Of a stretch of 64,000 nt of DNA, positions 20,446 through 29,472 are shown piece after piece. Numbering within the stretch: the stretch's first letter is position 1; every line of letters starts with the position of its first letter. Under the pieces are notes generated by a model. It saw nothing but the letters and a program-made list of their open reading frames with translations, was not told where the DNA came from and did no database searches. The translations under genes and the position numbers were made by a program. Origin of the DNA: Promethearchaeota archaeon (GTDB taxonomy: Archaea; Asgardarchaeota; Lokiarchaeia; Sigyniarchaeales; SOKP01); assembly GCA_016839745.1 (NCBI GenBank), contig JAEOTS010000116.1, positions 1 through 64,000 on the forward strand. Direction: 5' to 3'.

Positions 20446-21801
20446 TTATTTGAACATTTCCATAAATGCGCCTAATCTAGTTTTTACTTGATCGATTGAT
20501 TCTCCGATTTTATTAAATGTAATAGCAGTTGTAGGTATTTCTAATTCTCTCCTTACTTTTTCCCTTAGCATCGTGTAGCAATTTGAAATAGAATGACACC
20601 CAAATAATTGGAAAAAGACCAATCCATCGGCATTTAAATCTTTTGCCATTCTCAGATAAGATTCCGTTAATTTATCGTTATCACAACCAATTCCTGTTTC
20701 TGTAGCGTTCATGAGGAAGTGAGCATATTCTTCTGCGGGGTTTGAATGATTCGATGTGGGGATTTCTTCTAATAATTTTAACAATTCCCAATCAGCATAT
20801 AAAGCTCTTCCACCTAATTCATAGAGAATTTCGTGGCTTTTTGGTTCCCACCCTCCGAACATTGGTGTTACAAATATTCGTGGTCTATCGGATACATCCA
20901 TCCCAATTCCTTTTCTGATCCTTTCTCTCATTTCCTTTTCAAGCGATACCATATTGTCTCTATATCTGGTTGCGTTTGAGTTATAATCTTGAAAAGTAAT
21001 GCTTAAAAGTGCCATAATCTCGCTAAATGTTGCTGGATTGCAAGGGTAAAAATCGGAAGCGCTAATATCATATATTATATTTTTGTATGCTCTTTTTACT
21101 TGGTTACCAATTTTGAAATGATCTCTTAACTGATTATCCGTAATCGTATTACCTGTTAAATTCTCAAAATCTTTAATCGCGTCTGAAATATTATCAGTTA
21201 GTAATTCTATAGAATTTCCTATGTTTCTAGGAGGAATATCGATCCATATTTGTTTAGGCCCCTGGTTAATTGCTTTCAGTGATTCTAAATATTTATTGTA
21301 AGCACTACAACGAATTGTAACGTTAAGGCAAGCATCTACATTGCTACCTTTTGAGATGTGCATACCAACTAAACTTTTTAATCCATAACAAAAATCAGTT
21401 GAAATTCCACTCTCAATTCCAATATCATACATTTCATTGTACTTTTTATTTATAACATCAATTACCTCTTCGATAATGTTATCTACTATTTTACTGACGT
21501 CTTCAATTCCAAGATTCCTAATAAAACCGAGAAAATTTGATACTGAATCCCAACCAAAGATACTTGAAGCCGAACCTAAATATGTAAGATATTTATTTAT
21601 CTCAAATTGATGCATTCTTATTGGAAAAACAGGGATTGTGCCTGCCGCAAAAGCTAAATCCGAAAACGGTAAGGTAACCGCTACTAATTTCTCTTTTTCC
21701 CGAAATTTTTTCCTTTTCAAATAATTACGACCTGCCAGCAGGTTGTAAGCGATACGTAACACACTACTGAATTGTATAATCTCGTCTGCAATTAAACTCA
21801 T
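20446..21801 (-). CDS. 2-hydroxyacyl-CoA dehydratase-type subunit, paralogue 2
   Basis: DFCYG, IRCSAYNKY, YPCNPATFSE, FGCHSIS. Confidence 0.85.
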   Translation of the reverse strand: MSLIADEIIQFSSVLRIAYNLLAGRNYLKRKKFREKEKLVAVTLPFSDLAFAAGTIPVFPIRMHQFEINKYLTYLGSASSIFGWDSVSNFLGFIRNLGIEDVSKIVDNIIEEVIDVINKKYNEMYDIGIESGISTDFCYGLKSLVGMHISKGSNVDACLNVTIRCSAYNKYLESLKAINQGPKQIWIDIPPRNIGNSIELLTDNISDAIKDFENLTGNTITDNQLRDHFKIGNQVKRAYKNIIYDISASDFYPCNPATFSEIMALLSITFQDYNSNATRYRDNMVSLEKEMRERIRKGIGMDVSDRPRIFVTPMFGGWEPKSHEILYELGGRALYADWELLKLLEEIPTSNHSNPAEEYAHFLMNATETGIGCDNDKLTESYLRMAKDLNADGLVFFQLFGCHSISNCYTMLREKVRRELEIPTTAITFNKIGESIDQVKTRLGAFMEMFK

Positions 21802-22943
21802 TTCATCATCTCTAAATATGCTTCAATTCTTGTTGATAATTGACCTCTATTTGCTCGAGAATAATCTCTTTCTAAATTTAGAACTTGTATTCCTTTTTCC
21901 TGAAGTCGATCTTTTAAGAAAGACGACATTAAAGAGATATGGTCACAAAATTTTATGATGTGGTTGATTACACCTAATTTTTTACCTTTTGTCTTTGAAT
22001 AATCTTGGTAATAATTCTCGATTTGAGATATTTTGTGTTCGAGAAAATTAGGTACTGAATGGTCGCCATATACATTATTCTTAAACTTCAAAACTAGTAA
22101 ATCTAAAGGATCTTTTTCCATATTTATACTATTATCGTTTATAATTTGGGAATAATAATGATTCCCAATCCAAGTATCGAAAAAAACTATGTTTCCTCCT
22201 CCTTCCTCGATTAAATCTACCATATTATCGTTAATAAAGATCGAGCAACCAGTAAATAAAATATCTTTAGATGTCTCTGATATAGGGGATGGATTTTCTT
22301 TAACATATTGAACAAATTTATCTAAATCGGGTTGAAACTCTGGACCATAAAGCATCGCTCTATGTATAACTTTTAATTTTTCTGATCCTAAAATCTCTAA
22401 CTCATTAACTTCTAATAAGACTTTTTTAAATTGATTATACTTATTTATACTCTCAAGTAATCTCTCGTTAGTTATTTCAGCTCCTATAATACCTTCAAGT
22501 TTGTTCTTTAAGTCTAATAATTCTAATTTAAAATATTTCAGACTGCTTTCATTTTTCGTATAAGGAACATAAAAGTTCAATCGAGAGATGTTAAAATATC
22601 TGGAAATAATTTCTGACACACAGACATCTGAAACGCAGTGATTAGAAACTATAAAATAATCTACTAATTCCAAGAATTTAAAAAGATTAGGTTTTGTTGA
22701 AAACAATCCTATACAGGACTGAGCGAAAGCACAGGTAGATGGAGGTAAATAATCATGGCTCGCGTCCATCAAATCGTCATTCCCTCCAAATATCATCCTT
22801 AAAGGAAAGAATCCAGCAGCATCAAGCAATTCTTCGGGGATATTATCGTGAGCTAAGTAAGCAACAATTTTATACCCTTCTGATTTTTTTTCCTTAAGAA
22901 ATAGAGAAAAATCAGATAATAAACTTAAATCATCCATAATCAA
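21798..22943 (-). CDS. 2-hydroxyacyl-CoA dehydratase-type subunit (HgdA/HgdB family)
   Basis: IPEELLDAAGFFPLRM, LPPSTCAFAQSCIG, SNHCVSDVC, LFTGCSIF; 4-nt overlap with the downstream gene. Confidence 0.85.
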   Translation of the reverse strand: MIMDDLSLLSDFSLFLKEKKSEGYKIVAYLAHDNIPEELLDAAGFFPLRMIFGGNDDLMDASHDYLPPSTCAFAQSCIGLFSTKPNLFKFLELVDYFIVSNHCVSDVCVSEIISRYFNISRLNFYVPYTKNESSLKYFKLELLDLKNKLEGIIGAEITNERLLESINKYNQFKKVLLEVNELEILGSEKLKVIHRAMLYGPEFQPDLDKFVQYVKENPSPISETSKDILFTGCSIFINDNMVDLIEEGGGNIVFFDTWIGNHYYSQIINDNSINMEKDPLDLLVLKFKNNVYGDHSVPNFLEHKISQIENYYQDYSKTKGKKLGVINHIIKFCDHISLMSSFLKDRLQEKGIQVLNLERDYSRANRGQLSTRIEAYLEMMK

Positions 22944-23050
22944 AAATTCGGCAGTATAAATGTATTTATCAGAAAAACATTAATTCTTTTTAAAAGTTTA
23001 CCGACTTAAAATATAGATAATAATATTAATTTAAATAAGATTTATTAGTT

Positions 23051-23830
23051 TTAATTAGAATTGTTTTCTTGGGCTATTAATGCGGCACCAATAGCTCCTG
23101 TTAATTGAGGAAACTCGGGTGTTTCAATTTCATAGCTAAGTTCTTCTTCTAAATATTTTTTCACTGCAGGATTTTTCGCGACTCCACCACAAAATACTAA
23201 TTTGGGGCCAACTCCAATGCGTTTTGCCATTCCAGCAACCCTTCTCGCGATTGATCTATGGATTCCGCTAGCTATTTCTTCTTTAGAAGCGCCTCTTGCA
23301 AACAAGCTAATTACTTCACTTTCCGCAAAAACTGTGCATGTCGAACTAATTGAAGCAGATTTGTTAGATCTTAAAGCTAAATTTCCAAATTGATCAATAG
23401 GAACCTCTAAAGCATGAGCCATGACTTCTAAGAACCTACCTGTCCCTGCTGCGCATTTATCATTCATTTGAAAGTCAACGACATTTCCCGTTTTCTTAGA
23501 TATTACAATTGCTTTACTATCCTGGCCACCAATATCAATAACCGAGTGGACATCTGGAAAAAAATATTGCGTACCTTTTGCATGGGCAGTAATTTCGGTT
23601 ACACGGTCATCTGCTATGTCTATTGTGTTCCTTCCGTAACCAGTACTCATCAAAAACACTTCATCTTTGTTTAAATTATTCTTTTTTAATAGATCATCGA
23701 ACAAATTGTGCCCTATCCTTTTGAAATCATATGTGGATCTTTCCGTTCGGTAATCAATTAATTTTCCTTCACTTATAAGTGCAATCTTTGTTGCTAAAGA
23801 TCCAATATCAATCCCTATGAAAGTTTTCAA
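23051..23830 (-). CDS. 2-hydroxyacyl-CoA dehydratase activase (BadF/BcrA/HgdC type)
   Basis: FIGIDIGSLATK, STGYGRN, DIGGQDSKA, NDKCAAGTGRFLE, STCTVFAESE, FCGGVAKN. Confidence 0.95.
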   Translation of the reverse strand: MKTFIGIDIGSLATKIALISEGKLIDYRTERSTYDFKRIGHNLFDDLLKKNNLNKDEVFLMSTGYGRNTIDIADDRVTEITAHAKGTQYFFPDVHSVIDIGGQDSKAIVISKKTGNVVDFQMNDKCAAGTGRFLEVMAHALEVPIDQFGNLALRSNKSASISSTCTVFAESEVISLFARGASKEEIASGIHRSIARRVAGMAKRIGVGPKLVFCGGVAKNPAVKKYLEEELSYEIETPEFPQLTGAIGAALIAQENNSN

Positions 23831-23914
23831 TTTAAATCAGTCAAATAAATTAAGTTTTTGTAAAGAAATTATTTTAAAAATTTTAATTTTTCGATAATAA
23901 TTTTAAATTTTATC

Positions 23915-24634
23915 CTAGTTTAACAATAAAATGGATATTACCATAGTTATCCCAAAAGCAGCCAACATTTGAAGGATGTTTTTTAATATCGATTCTTGCG
24001 AAATAAAGCCTACAAAACTACCAAGCAGAACAATAAAAACAAAGATAACTAAAAAGGAATAGATAAATGTTTCAACATTCGCTTTTTCTGTTAAAAAGAA
24101 AGGTATAAGAGGAATTGTCCCTCCTAAAAAAGGAGCACCACCATTTACAAGTGAAACAACTATGGATGCGAATCTTTCTGCTTTCTCCTGTATAGTTTTT
24201 ACTCTTTCCTTCTTAATTCTTGGATTCTTTATACCTCTTTTTTTTTTCTCATTTTTACGATTTAGATTTACTGTTATCATAGCTTTCTCGATTTCTTCAT
24301 TTTCCATTTTGATATCTTCCTCATTTTTTTGTTCCTCCTCTACGAGAACCATTGCTTTGTCTAACTCTAATTTCAGTTTTTTTTGCTCTGCTTTTTCTGA
24401 AATATATGACCCACTCAACCCAGATACTAACATTGAAATAGAAGTAGCAAGACCAGTCAATAAAACAAGATAACTATCTATGGTTAATTGACTTCCTCTT
24501 AATATAGATATAAAAAAACCAAGAATAATACCTAATACAGTCAACATTCCGTCGTAAAAGTTATTTACAAAATAACGACGGGCAATTGAAAAAAAATCGG
24601 TAATATCGGCGTACGTTCTAACTTTTTCAATCAT
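23915..24634 (-). CDS. VIT1/CCC1-family transporter
   Basis: FFSIARRYFVNNFYDGMLTVLGI...SGLSGSYISEKAE; FVGFISQES; C-terminal TMs. Confidence 0.75.
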   Translation of the reverse strand: MIEKVRTYADITDFFSIARRYFVNNFYDGMLTVLGIILGFFISILRGSQLTIDSYLVLLTGLATSISMLVSGLSGSYISEKAEQKKLKLELDKAMVLVEEEQKNEEDIKMENEEIEKAMITVNLNRKNEKKKRGIKNPRIKKERVKTIQEKAERFASIVVSLVNGGAPFLGGTIPLIPFFLTEKANVETFIYSFLVIFVFIVLLGSFVGFISQESILKNILQMLAAFGITMVISILLLN

Positions 24635-24808
24635 TTTATATTATCTTTACTGGGATTACGATACGTTTTAATGATCTTTATTATCCTAAATTTGTTTGTT
24701 CTAAAAATTAATCTGAGATTCTAATAGCTCTTTATTCCTATTTGGTTATTATCACTTATATAAATAATGTTTGAAAACTAATGAAATAAATTTTAATTTA
24801 AATTTAAA

Positions 24809-25606
24809 TTAAGGAGAGATTGCTAACTCAAGCAGCAGGGAAACGATTAAAGTAGTGATACCCGCTGTAACAAGGTGTAAAGTATATTTTAAACGCCCTC
24901 CATCAGAAATTTTTCCGAGGAAGATCCCTAAATAAACTAATATACCGACCAATACGGCGTAAGAAACGATAAAATGAAACAACGATAAATCTGTACCAAA
25001 GAAAAATGGCAATAGCGGGAGAATTGATCCTAAAACAGGAGCACCTCCGTCGACTAAAGATGCAACTATGGTTGCAAATCTTTCTGATTGCTCGATTAAT
25101 GATTTTTCCTCATTTTTTTTTATCTTAAGAATGGATTTACTAGACTTATGAGTTTGTTCCATATTAATTGGAGTTATCATCGCTTTTTGAATCGCGATCT
25201 TCTCTAACTTCAACTTTTCTTCAAACTCTTTTCTACGAATCTCCTTATCTTTATTCTGAAGTTCTTCCTCAATAATTACCATTTCTTTCTTTAAATCCAT
25301 TATCTTTTTCTTTCGCTCAGCTTCTTCGGAGAGAAATGCGCCCCATAAACCACTTATGCCAATTGCTAAAGCTGTAGATAACCCTGTTATTACTATAACA
25401 GTTGAACTTAAAATTTGACTTGTATTTGATAGGAAATTTGGTAGGAATATTATAAAGCTTCCGCTCACTATACCCGCACAAGTTAAGGCTCCGTCAAAGG
25501 CGTTGTTAAAAAATTTTCGTCGTGCGATAATCCCTAAATTAGACATTTCAGAATATTTACGCCATCTAGCTACTTTAGCCTTTAATCCCATTTTAGGTAA
25601 ATACAC
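24809..25606 (-). CDS. VIT1/CCC1-family transporter, paralogue
   Basis: NNAFDGALTCAGIVSG, SGLWGAFLSEEAERKK, ASLVDGGAPVLGSILPLLPFF; similar to neighbour 23915..24634. Confidence 0.75.
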   Translation of the reverse strand: MYLPKMGLKAKVARWRKYSEMSNLGIIARRKFFNNAFDGALTCAGIVSGSFIIFLPNFLSNTSQILSSTVIVITGLSTALAIGISGLWGAFLSEEAERKKKIMDLKKEMVIIEEELQNKDKEIRRKEFEEKLKLEKIAIQKAMITPINMEQTHKSSKSILKIKKNEEKSLIEQSERFATIVASLVDGGAPVLGSILPLLPFFFGTDLSLFHFIVSYAVLVGILVYLGIFLGKISDGGRLKYTLHLVTAGITTLIVSLLLELAISP

Positions 25607-25782
25607 CCTTATTAACGAATTCTATAAATTTTAGATTTAAATAGATATGATTTAAAATCTATTATAATTCTTATAAATAATAGAAACTATTAATCTTTTT
25701 TACTTAAATTTACTTAAAAACTGATGATTTTTATTTATTTATTCATATTATAATCATAGAATATTTAAAATTTAGTGATTCT

Positions 25783-26427
25783 ATGTCATCCAATAGAAAG
25801 GTAAAAGAAGAAATAATTACGCTTCTCATAGAGCATTCTAGAATAATTTATAGTGTAACTAGTGATATGGGAGTATATTACTCCGCTTGGGCAGAAGATT
25901 TTGAATCTAATAAAAAAAATCTAGAGAAGAAAAAGAGTAAAATGCAACTATCTGAAGAAGAAGCTGACGAGTTAAAAATTCGGTTAATACAAAACTTTTC
26001 AGAAGCAGAAGCCTTTAATCTTGGGGCCTATGTAAATTTAGTGTTGAAAATGGATAACATCATTAATTATCCTCTTGAATTTGTTGATATGCTGACTAAA
26101 ATTAATATTGAAGGAAAGATTGCAAAACAAATTAAAAAGAAATATCATAAGTTATTAAACCAGGTTATGGAAATGGTTGATATTTTAAAAACTGCTATAA
26201 AAAACTTAAGAGACCAACCAGATATGGTTTTTGGAAATACTACAACAATTCATGAACTTGAATCCGAGATCGACAAAACTTACAGGCAATTTCTTGAGTT
26301 CATATACTCTAATATTGAAGACATCAGAACACTATTGAGAATTAGAGATAGTATAGTTCTTTTAGAACAGATGGCAGATCGAGTTCACGATGTTGCTGAT
26401 TTAATGAGAGTGTTATTATACCAATAA
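25783..26427 (+). CDS. DUF47/PhoU-like phosphate-transport-associated protein
   Basis: FSEAEAFNLGAYVNLVLKMDNIINYPLEFVDML, LEQMADRVHDVADLMRVLL. Confidence 0.75.
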   Translation: MSSNRKVKEEIITLLIEHSRIIYSVTSDMGVYYSAWAEDFESNKKNLEKKKSKMQLSEEEADELKIRLIQNFSEAEAFNLGAYVNLVLKMDNIINYPLEFVDMLTKINIEGKIAKQIKKKYHKLLNQVMEMVDILKTAIKNLRDQPDMVFGNTTTIHELESEIDKTYRQFLEFIYSNIEDIRTLLRIRDSIVLLEQMADRVHDVADLMRVLLYQ

Positions 26428-26582
26428 ACATAAAATTCCTATAAATCAGATTCTTTATTATTCTTGAACCAACTTATTGATTTTTAGGCAAATTTCGATT
26501 TTATAGGAAAAAGTAGAAAAATTTATACACCTACTTTTACTATTCTATTTTAAAATAATATTTATAAAAACAAGTAAAAGTT

Positions 26583-26954
26583 GTGAATTCTATGAATGGA
26601 AAGAAGAAATTTTATATTTTACTCGGATTTTTCCAATTAGTATTGGTAGCTATTGTATTCCTAAGCGTAGATGGCGTTATAACGATGGTAGCGGCACAAA
26701 CAGAGAGTTTTGATTATTATAATTCTCCAACAGCGGCAATTTTGGCAGTTTCCGCAGCAATATCTCTCGCTGCATCAGTATTAGGAAGTGCTATGGCTAT
26801 AAGAACAGTAGGTACAGCAGCTATATCGTCCTTATCCGAGAGAGAAGAAAGTTTTTTTAAGGCATTTTTAATCGTAGCATTATGCGAAGCTTTAGCCGTG
26901 TATGGTTTAATTGTAGCAATCCTATTCTGGACAAAAATACCTAATCCGATATAA
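26583..26954 (+). CDS. A/V-type ATPase proteolipid subunit K (c)
   Basis: AAISLAASVLGSAMAIRTVGTAAI hairpin and ALCEALAVYGLIVAILFW with membrane Glu; first gene of the ATPase operon. Confidence 0.9.
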   Translation: MNSMNGKKKFYILLGFFQLVLVAIVFLSVDGVITMVAAQTESFDYYNSPTAAILAVSAAISLAASVLGSAMAIRTVGTAAISSLSEREESFFKAFLIVALCEALAVYGLIVAILFWTKIPNPI

Positions 26955-26995
26955 TTTCGTTTATTATTTAAATTCTATAGTTAGGTGATTTTTGC

Positions 26996-28051
26996 ACGAG
27001 TATAATTATTCCATCTTATGCGTATACATTTATCAAAATCGATTATTTAAAGAATTTAATTATTGATGATGATACTTTAAGAAGATTGAAAACTGTATAC
27101 GATATTGAAACTTTTATAGACATCATAAAACCTTTTTATCCGAATATAGAGATAAAGGAATATACTATAGAAGAAATTGAAGGAGTTTTAATCAATAATT
27201 ATATTCAACTAATTGGAAAAGTTCAACAGTTTTCTCCTCTTAACATGAGAAAGTTCTTAAAAAACTATCTGATGAAGTTCGAAATTCAAAATCTCAAACA
27301 AGTTATCATCAGTTTAATTATAGGGATGGGACAAGAGGAAAGGAGAAAAAATATTAACTTCTTAGTTGAGGTCTATTTAGATAACACAGAATTCATTGAA
27401 GATTTGCTTAAACTCACCACTTTAGATGAGATTCAAATATTTCTTAAAAAATCTTTATATAATATTCCTATTAGAGAAGGGATCCTTTACTTTAAGAAAA
27501 ATAAAGAAATTTTTGTCCTGGAGGCATTTTTAGATCAACTATATTTTAATCATCTCAGAGAGCAATTAAAGAATTTAAATAAAAAAGAAAAAATAATGAT
27601 CTCATTATTTGTGAAGTATAAAACTGAGATTTATAACTTAAATGTGATTTATAGAGGAATTAAAAATAAAATCGATAGAAAATTACTATCACAATTTTTA
27701 GTGAATGATTATTTATTTTTAAATGAAGATAAACTCAACCATTTGTTAAATCTTAATACTCCTGACGATTTTCTCTCAAATGTGGAGTTATATCTTAAGA
27801 ATATAACAAAAACAGAGCAGATTTTTATCACATTAAAAATTGACCCTAAGCATATAATTAGGTCAATAGAACAATTTTATATTACTTATTATTTCAAGAA
27901 ATTTAAAATTAAAATCGACGATATTAACTTTTTCACAATATCAAAAATTTTGGAAGTCTTAATAAAAAAGGAAAAAGAAATCAAGTTTGATATCCTACCA
28001 AGAGTTATTAAAATCATTCATAAGAAGTTTAGAGGATTAAAAAAGTTATAG
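26996..28051 (+). CDS. A/V-type ATPase subunit C (d-like); start proposed at ACG 26996
   Basis: operon position; in-frame upstream codons encode SYAYTFIKIDYLKNLI, matching the conserved subunit-C N-terminus (YxYxxxRVRAMKSKL); SD GGTGAT at 26984-26989. Confidence 0.8.
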   Translation, partial: TSIIIPSYAYTFIKIDYLKNLIIDDDTLRRLKTVYDIETFIDIIKPFYPNIEIKEYTIEEIEGVLINNYIQLIGKVQQFSPLNMRKFLKNYLMKFEIQNLKQVIISLIIGMGQEERRKNINFLVEVYLDNTEFIEDLLKLTTLDEIQIFLKKSLYNIPIREGILYFKKNKEIFVLEAFLDQLYFNHLREQLKNLNKKEKIMISLFVKYKTEIYNLNVIYRGIKNKIDRKLLSQFLVNDYLFLNEDKLNHLLNLNTPDDFLSNVELYLKNITKTEQIFITLKIDPKHIIRSIEQFYITYYFKKFKIKIDDINFFTISKILEVLIKKEKEIKFDILPRVIKIIHKKFRGLKKL

Positions 28052-28104
28052 ATATGAAATTAATCATTTAATAAATAAAAAATAGTAAATAAGGTGCTAG
28101 AATA

Positions 28105-28416
28105 ATGGAAATTTTTAAATGGGTTGAAGAAATCGAAAAAATTTATGATGATTTAATTGAGAAAGCTAAAAAAGAAAGTTTAGAAGATATCCGAAAAGCA
28201 AGGACTTCTCAAGAAAAAGAAATGGAAAATACAATTTATAAAAATCAAGAAATTATTAACGAGGCGCTAGCTAAAGTTTCCAAAGAGGTTAGTGAGAATT
28301 CTGAAAATTTTGAAGAATTATTAAAGAATTTATGTAATAAGATTGAAAAATATTACCAAGAAAATAAAGAAGGATTATCAAGTATACTATTTGAAAAATT
28401 AGGTTTTGATTTTTAA
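28105..28416 (+). CDS. A/V-type ATPase peripheral-stalk subunit (H/G-like coiled coil)
   Basis: short charged coiled coil at the expected operon position. Confidence 0.65.
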   Translation: MEIFKWVEEIEKIYDDLIEKAKKESLEDIRKARTSQEKEMENTIYKNQEIINEALAKVSKEVSENSENFEELLKNLCNKIEKYYQENKEGLSSILFEKLGFDF

Positions 28417-28733
28417 TGCCGGATGCAAAAATACATGTCATTGGTTACGACGAGATAGTCTCCTTGCTTGGTCTTCTAGGTATCGAAGGGACTATAGCCA
28501 ATAATAAAGAAGAATTTATCAAAAAATTCGAGAATTTGATAAAAAGACCATCAATTGTAATGATAATTATAAATATGGAGTTGCCAGACGATACTTTTGA
28601 ATATATTATGGATTTTAAGATTAATAATAGGATTCCTTTTATATATCTTTTACCCGATATCTTTCAACCAGATATTAGAAATCACGATAAATTATTTGAT
28701 AGGATTCATGAATTAATAGATGAAATTATTTAA
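28416..28733 (+). CDS. A/V-type ATPase subunit F
   Basis: IHVIGYDEIVSLLGLLGIEG..., typical F-subunit N-terminus and size. Confidence 0.8.
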   Translation: MPDAKIHVIGYDEIVSLLGLLGIEGTIANNKEEFIKKFENLIKRPSIVMIIINMELPDDTFEYIMDFKINNRIPFIYLLPDIFQPDIRNHDKLFDRIHELIDEII

Positions 28734-28749
28734 TTGAAGGTGATTAGCC

Positions 28750-29472
28750 ATTAGTGAAGGACAAGAAATTAAGGGAAGGTTTGGGAAATTAGGGTTGTAT
28801 TTAATAAGCCAAGCAGAAAATGATATAAAGACCATTAATCAACAAACTCTCTTTCAAATAGCAGAAGCTAAGAAGAAAAACAAGGAGAGAACTAGAGAAA
28901 GTTCTTTAAAGATGAAAGCGCACTTTAATGAAACCTTTAACAAATTATTAAATAGCTCTCTATCTTCAACTCTTTTAAAAATTAAAGAAGAAGTATTGAA
29001 ATCTAAAAATAAGTTAATGTTAGAGCTTATTTCTGACTTAACAGATTTAATAAACAATAAAATAAAAAACAACTATCCAAATTACACTAAGTTTATACTA
29101 ACAATTCTTAAAAATATTAAATATATTGTTGATAAGCCACCAGAGATTATTATTACATTAAATTCAAGAGATTACGACTTTTTTAGCAATAATAATGAAC
29201 AAATAGAAGAAATTTTTAAGAATAAAGTCAAGCTAAAGAAATCGGAGAAAAAATTCACAGGTGGTTTTATTTGCGTTGTATTGTCAGGAAATATTTCATA
29301 TAATTATACGATTGAAAATCAGTTAAAAAAAAACACTTCAATTATAGAAATTGAGTTTTCAAAGATTTTTTCAGATTCAGAATCAGATATTAAAAAGCTT
29401 GAAAACGATTATGTTCAATTTATACAAAATCAAAAGTTAGCTGTAGATAATTACTTAAAGGATTATGAATGA
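28750..29472 (+). CDS. A/V-type ATPase subunit E; start proposed at ATT 28750
   Basis: helical N-terminus and operon position; frame open to 28744; SD GGTGAT 28739-28744 lies 5 nt before ATT. Confidence 0.75.
   Translation: MSEGQEIKGRFGKLGLYLISQAENDIKTINQQTLFQIAEAKKKNKERTRESSLKMKAHFNETFNKLLNSSLSSTLLKIKEEVLKSKNKLMLELISDLTDLINNKIKNNYPNYTKFILTILKNIKYIVDKPPEIIITLNSRDYDFFSNNNEQIEEIFKNKVKLKKSEKKFTGGFICVVLSGNISYNYTIENQLKKNTSIIEIEFSKIFSDSESDIKKLENDYVQFIQNQKLAVDNYLKDYE

Noticed and set aside
26992-27066. TTG start giving LHEYNYSILCVYIYQ... as the start of subunit C with a programmed +1 frameshift
   Set aside because: Only 2 nt from the SD. The subunit-C frame alone already gives a full match to the conserved N-terminus, so no frameshift is needed.
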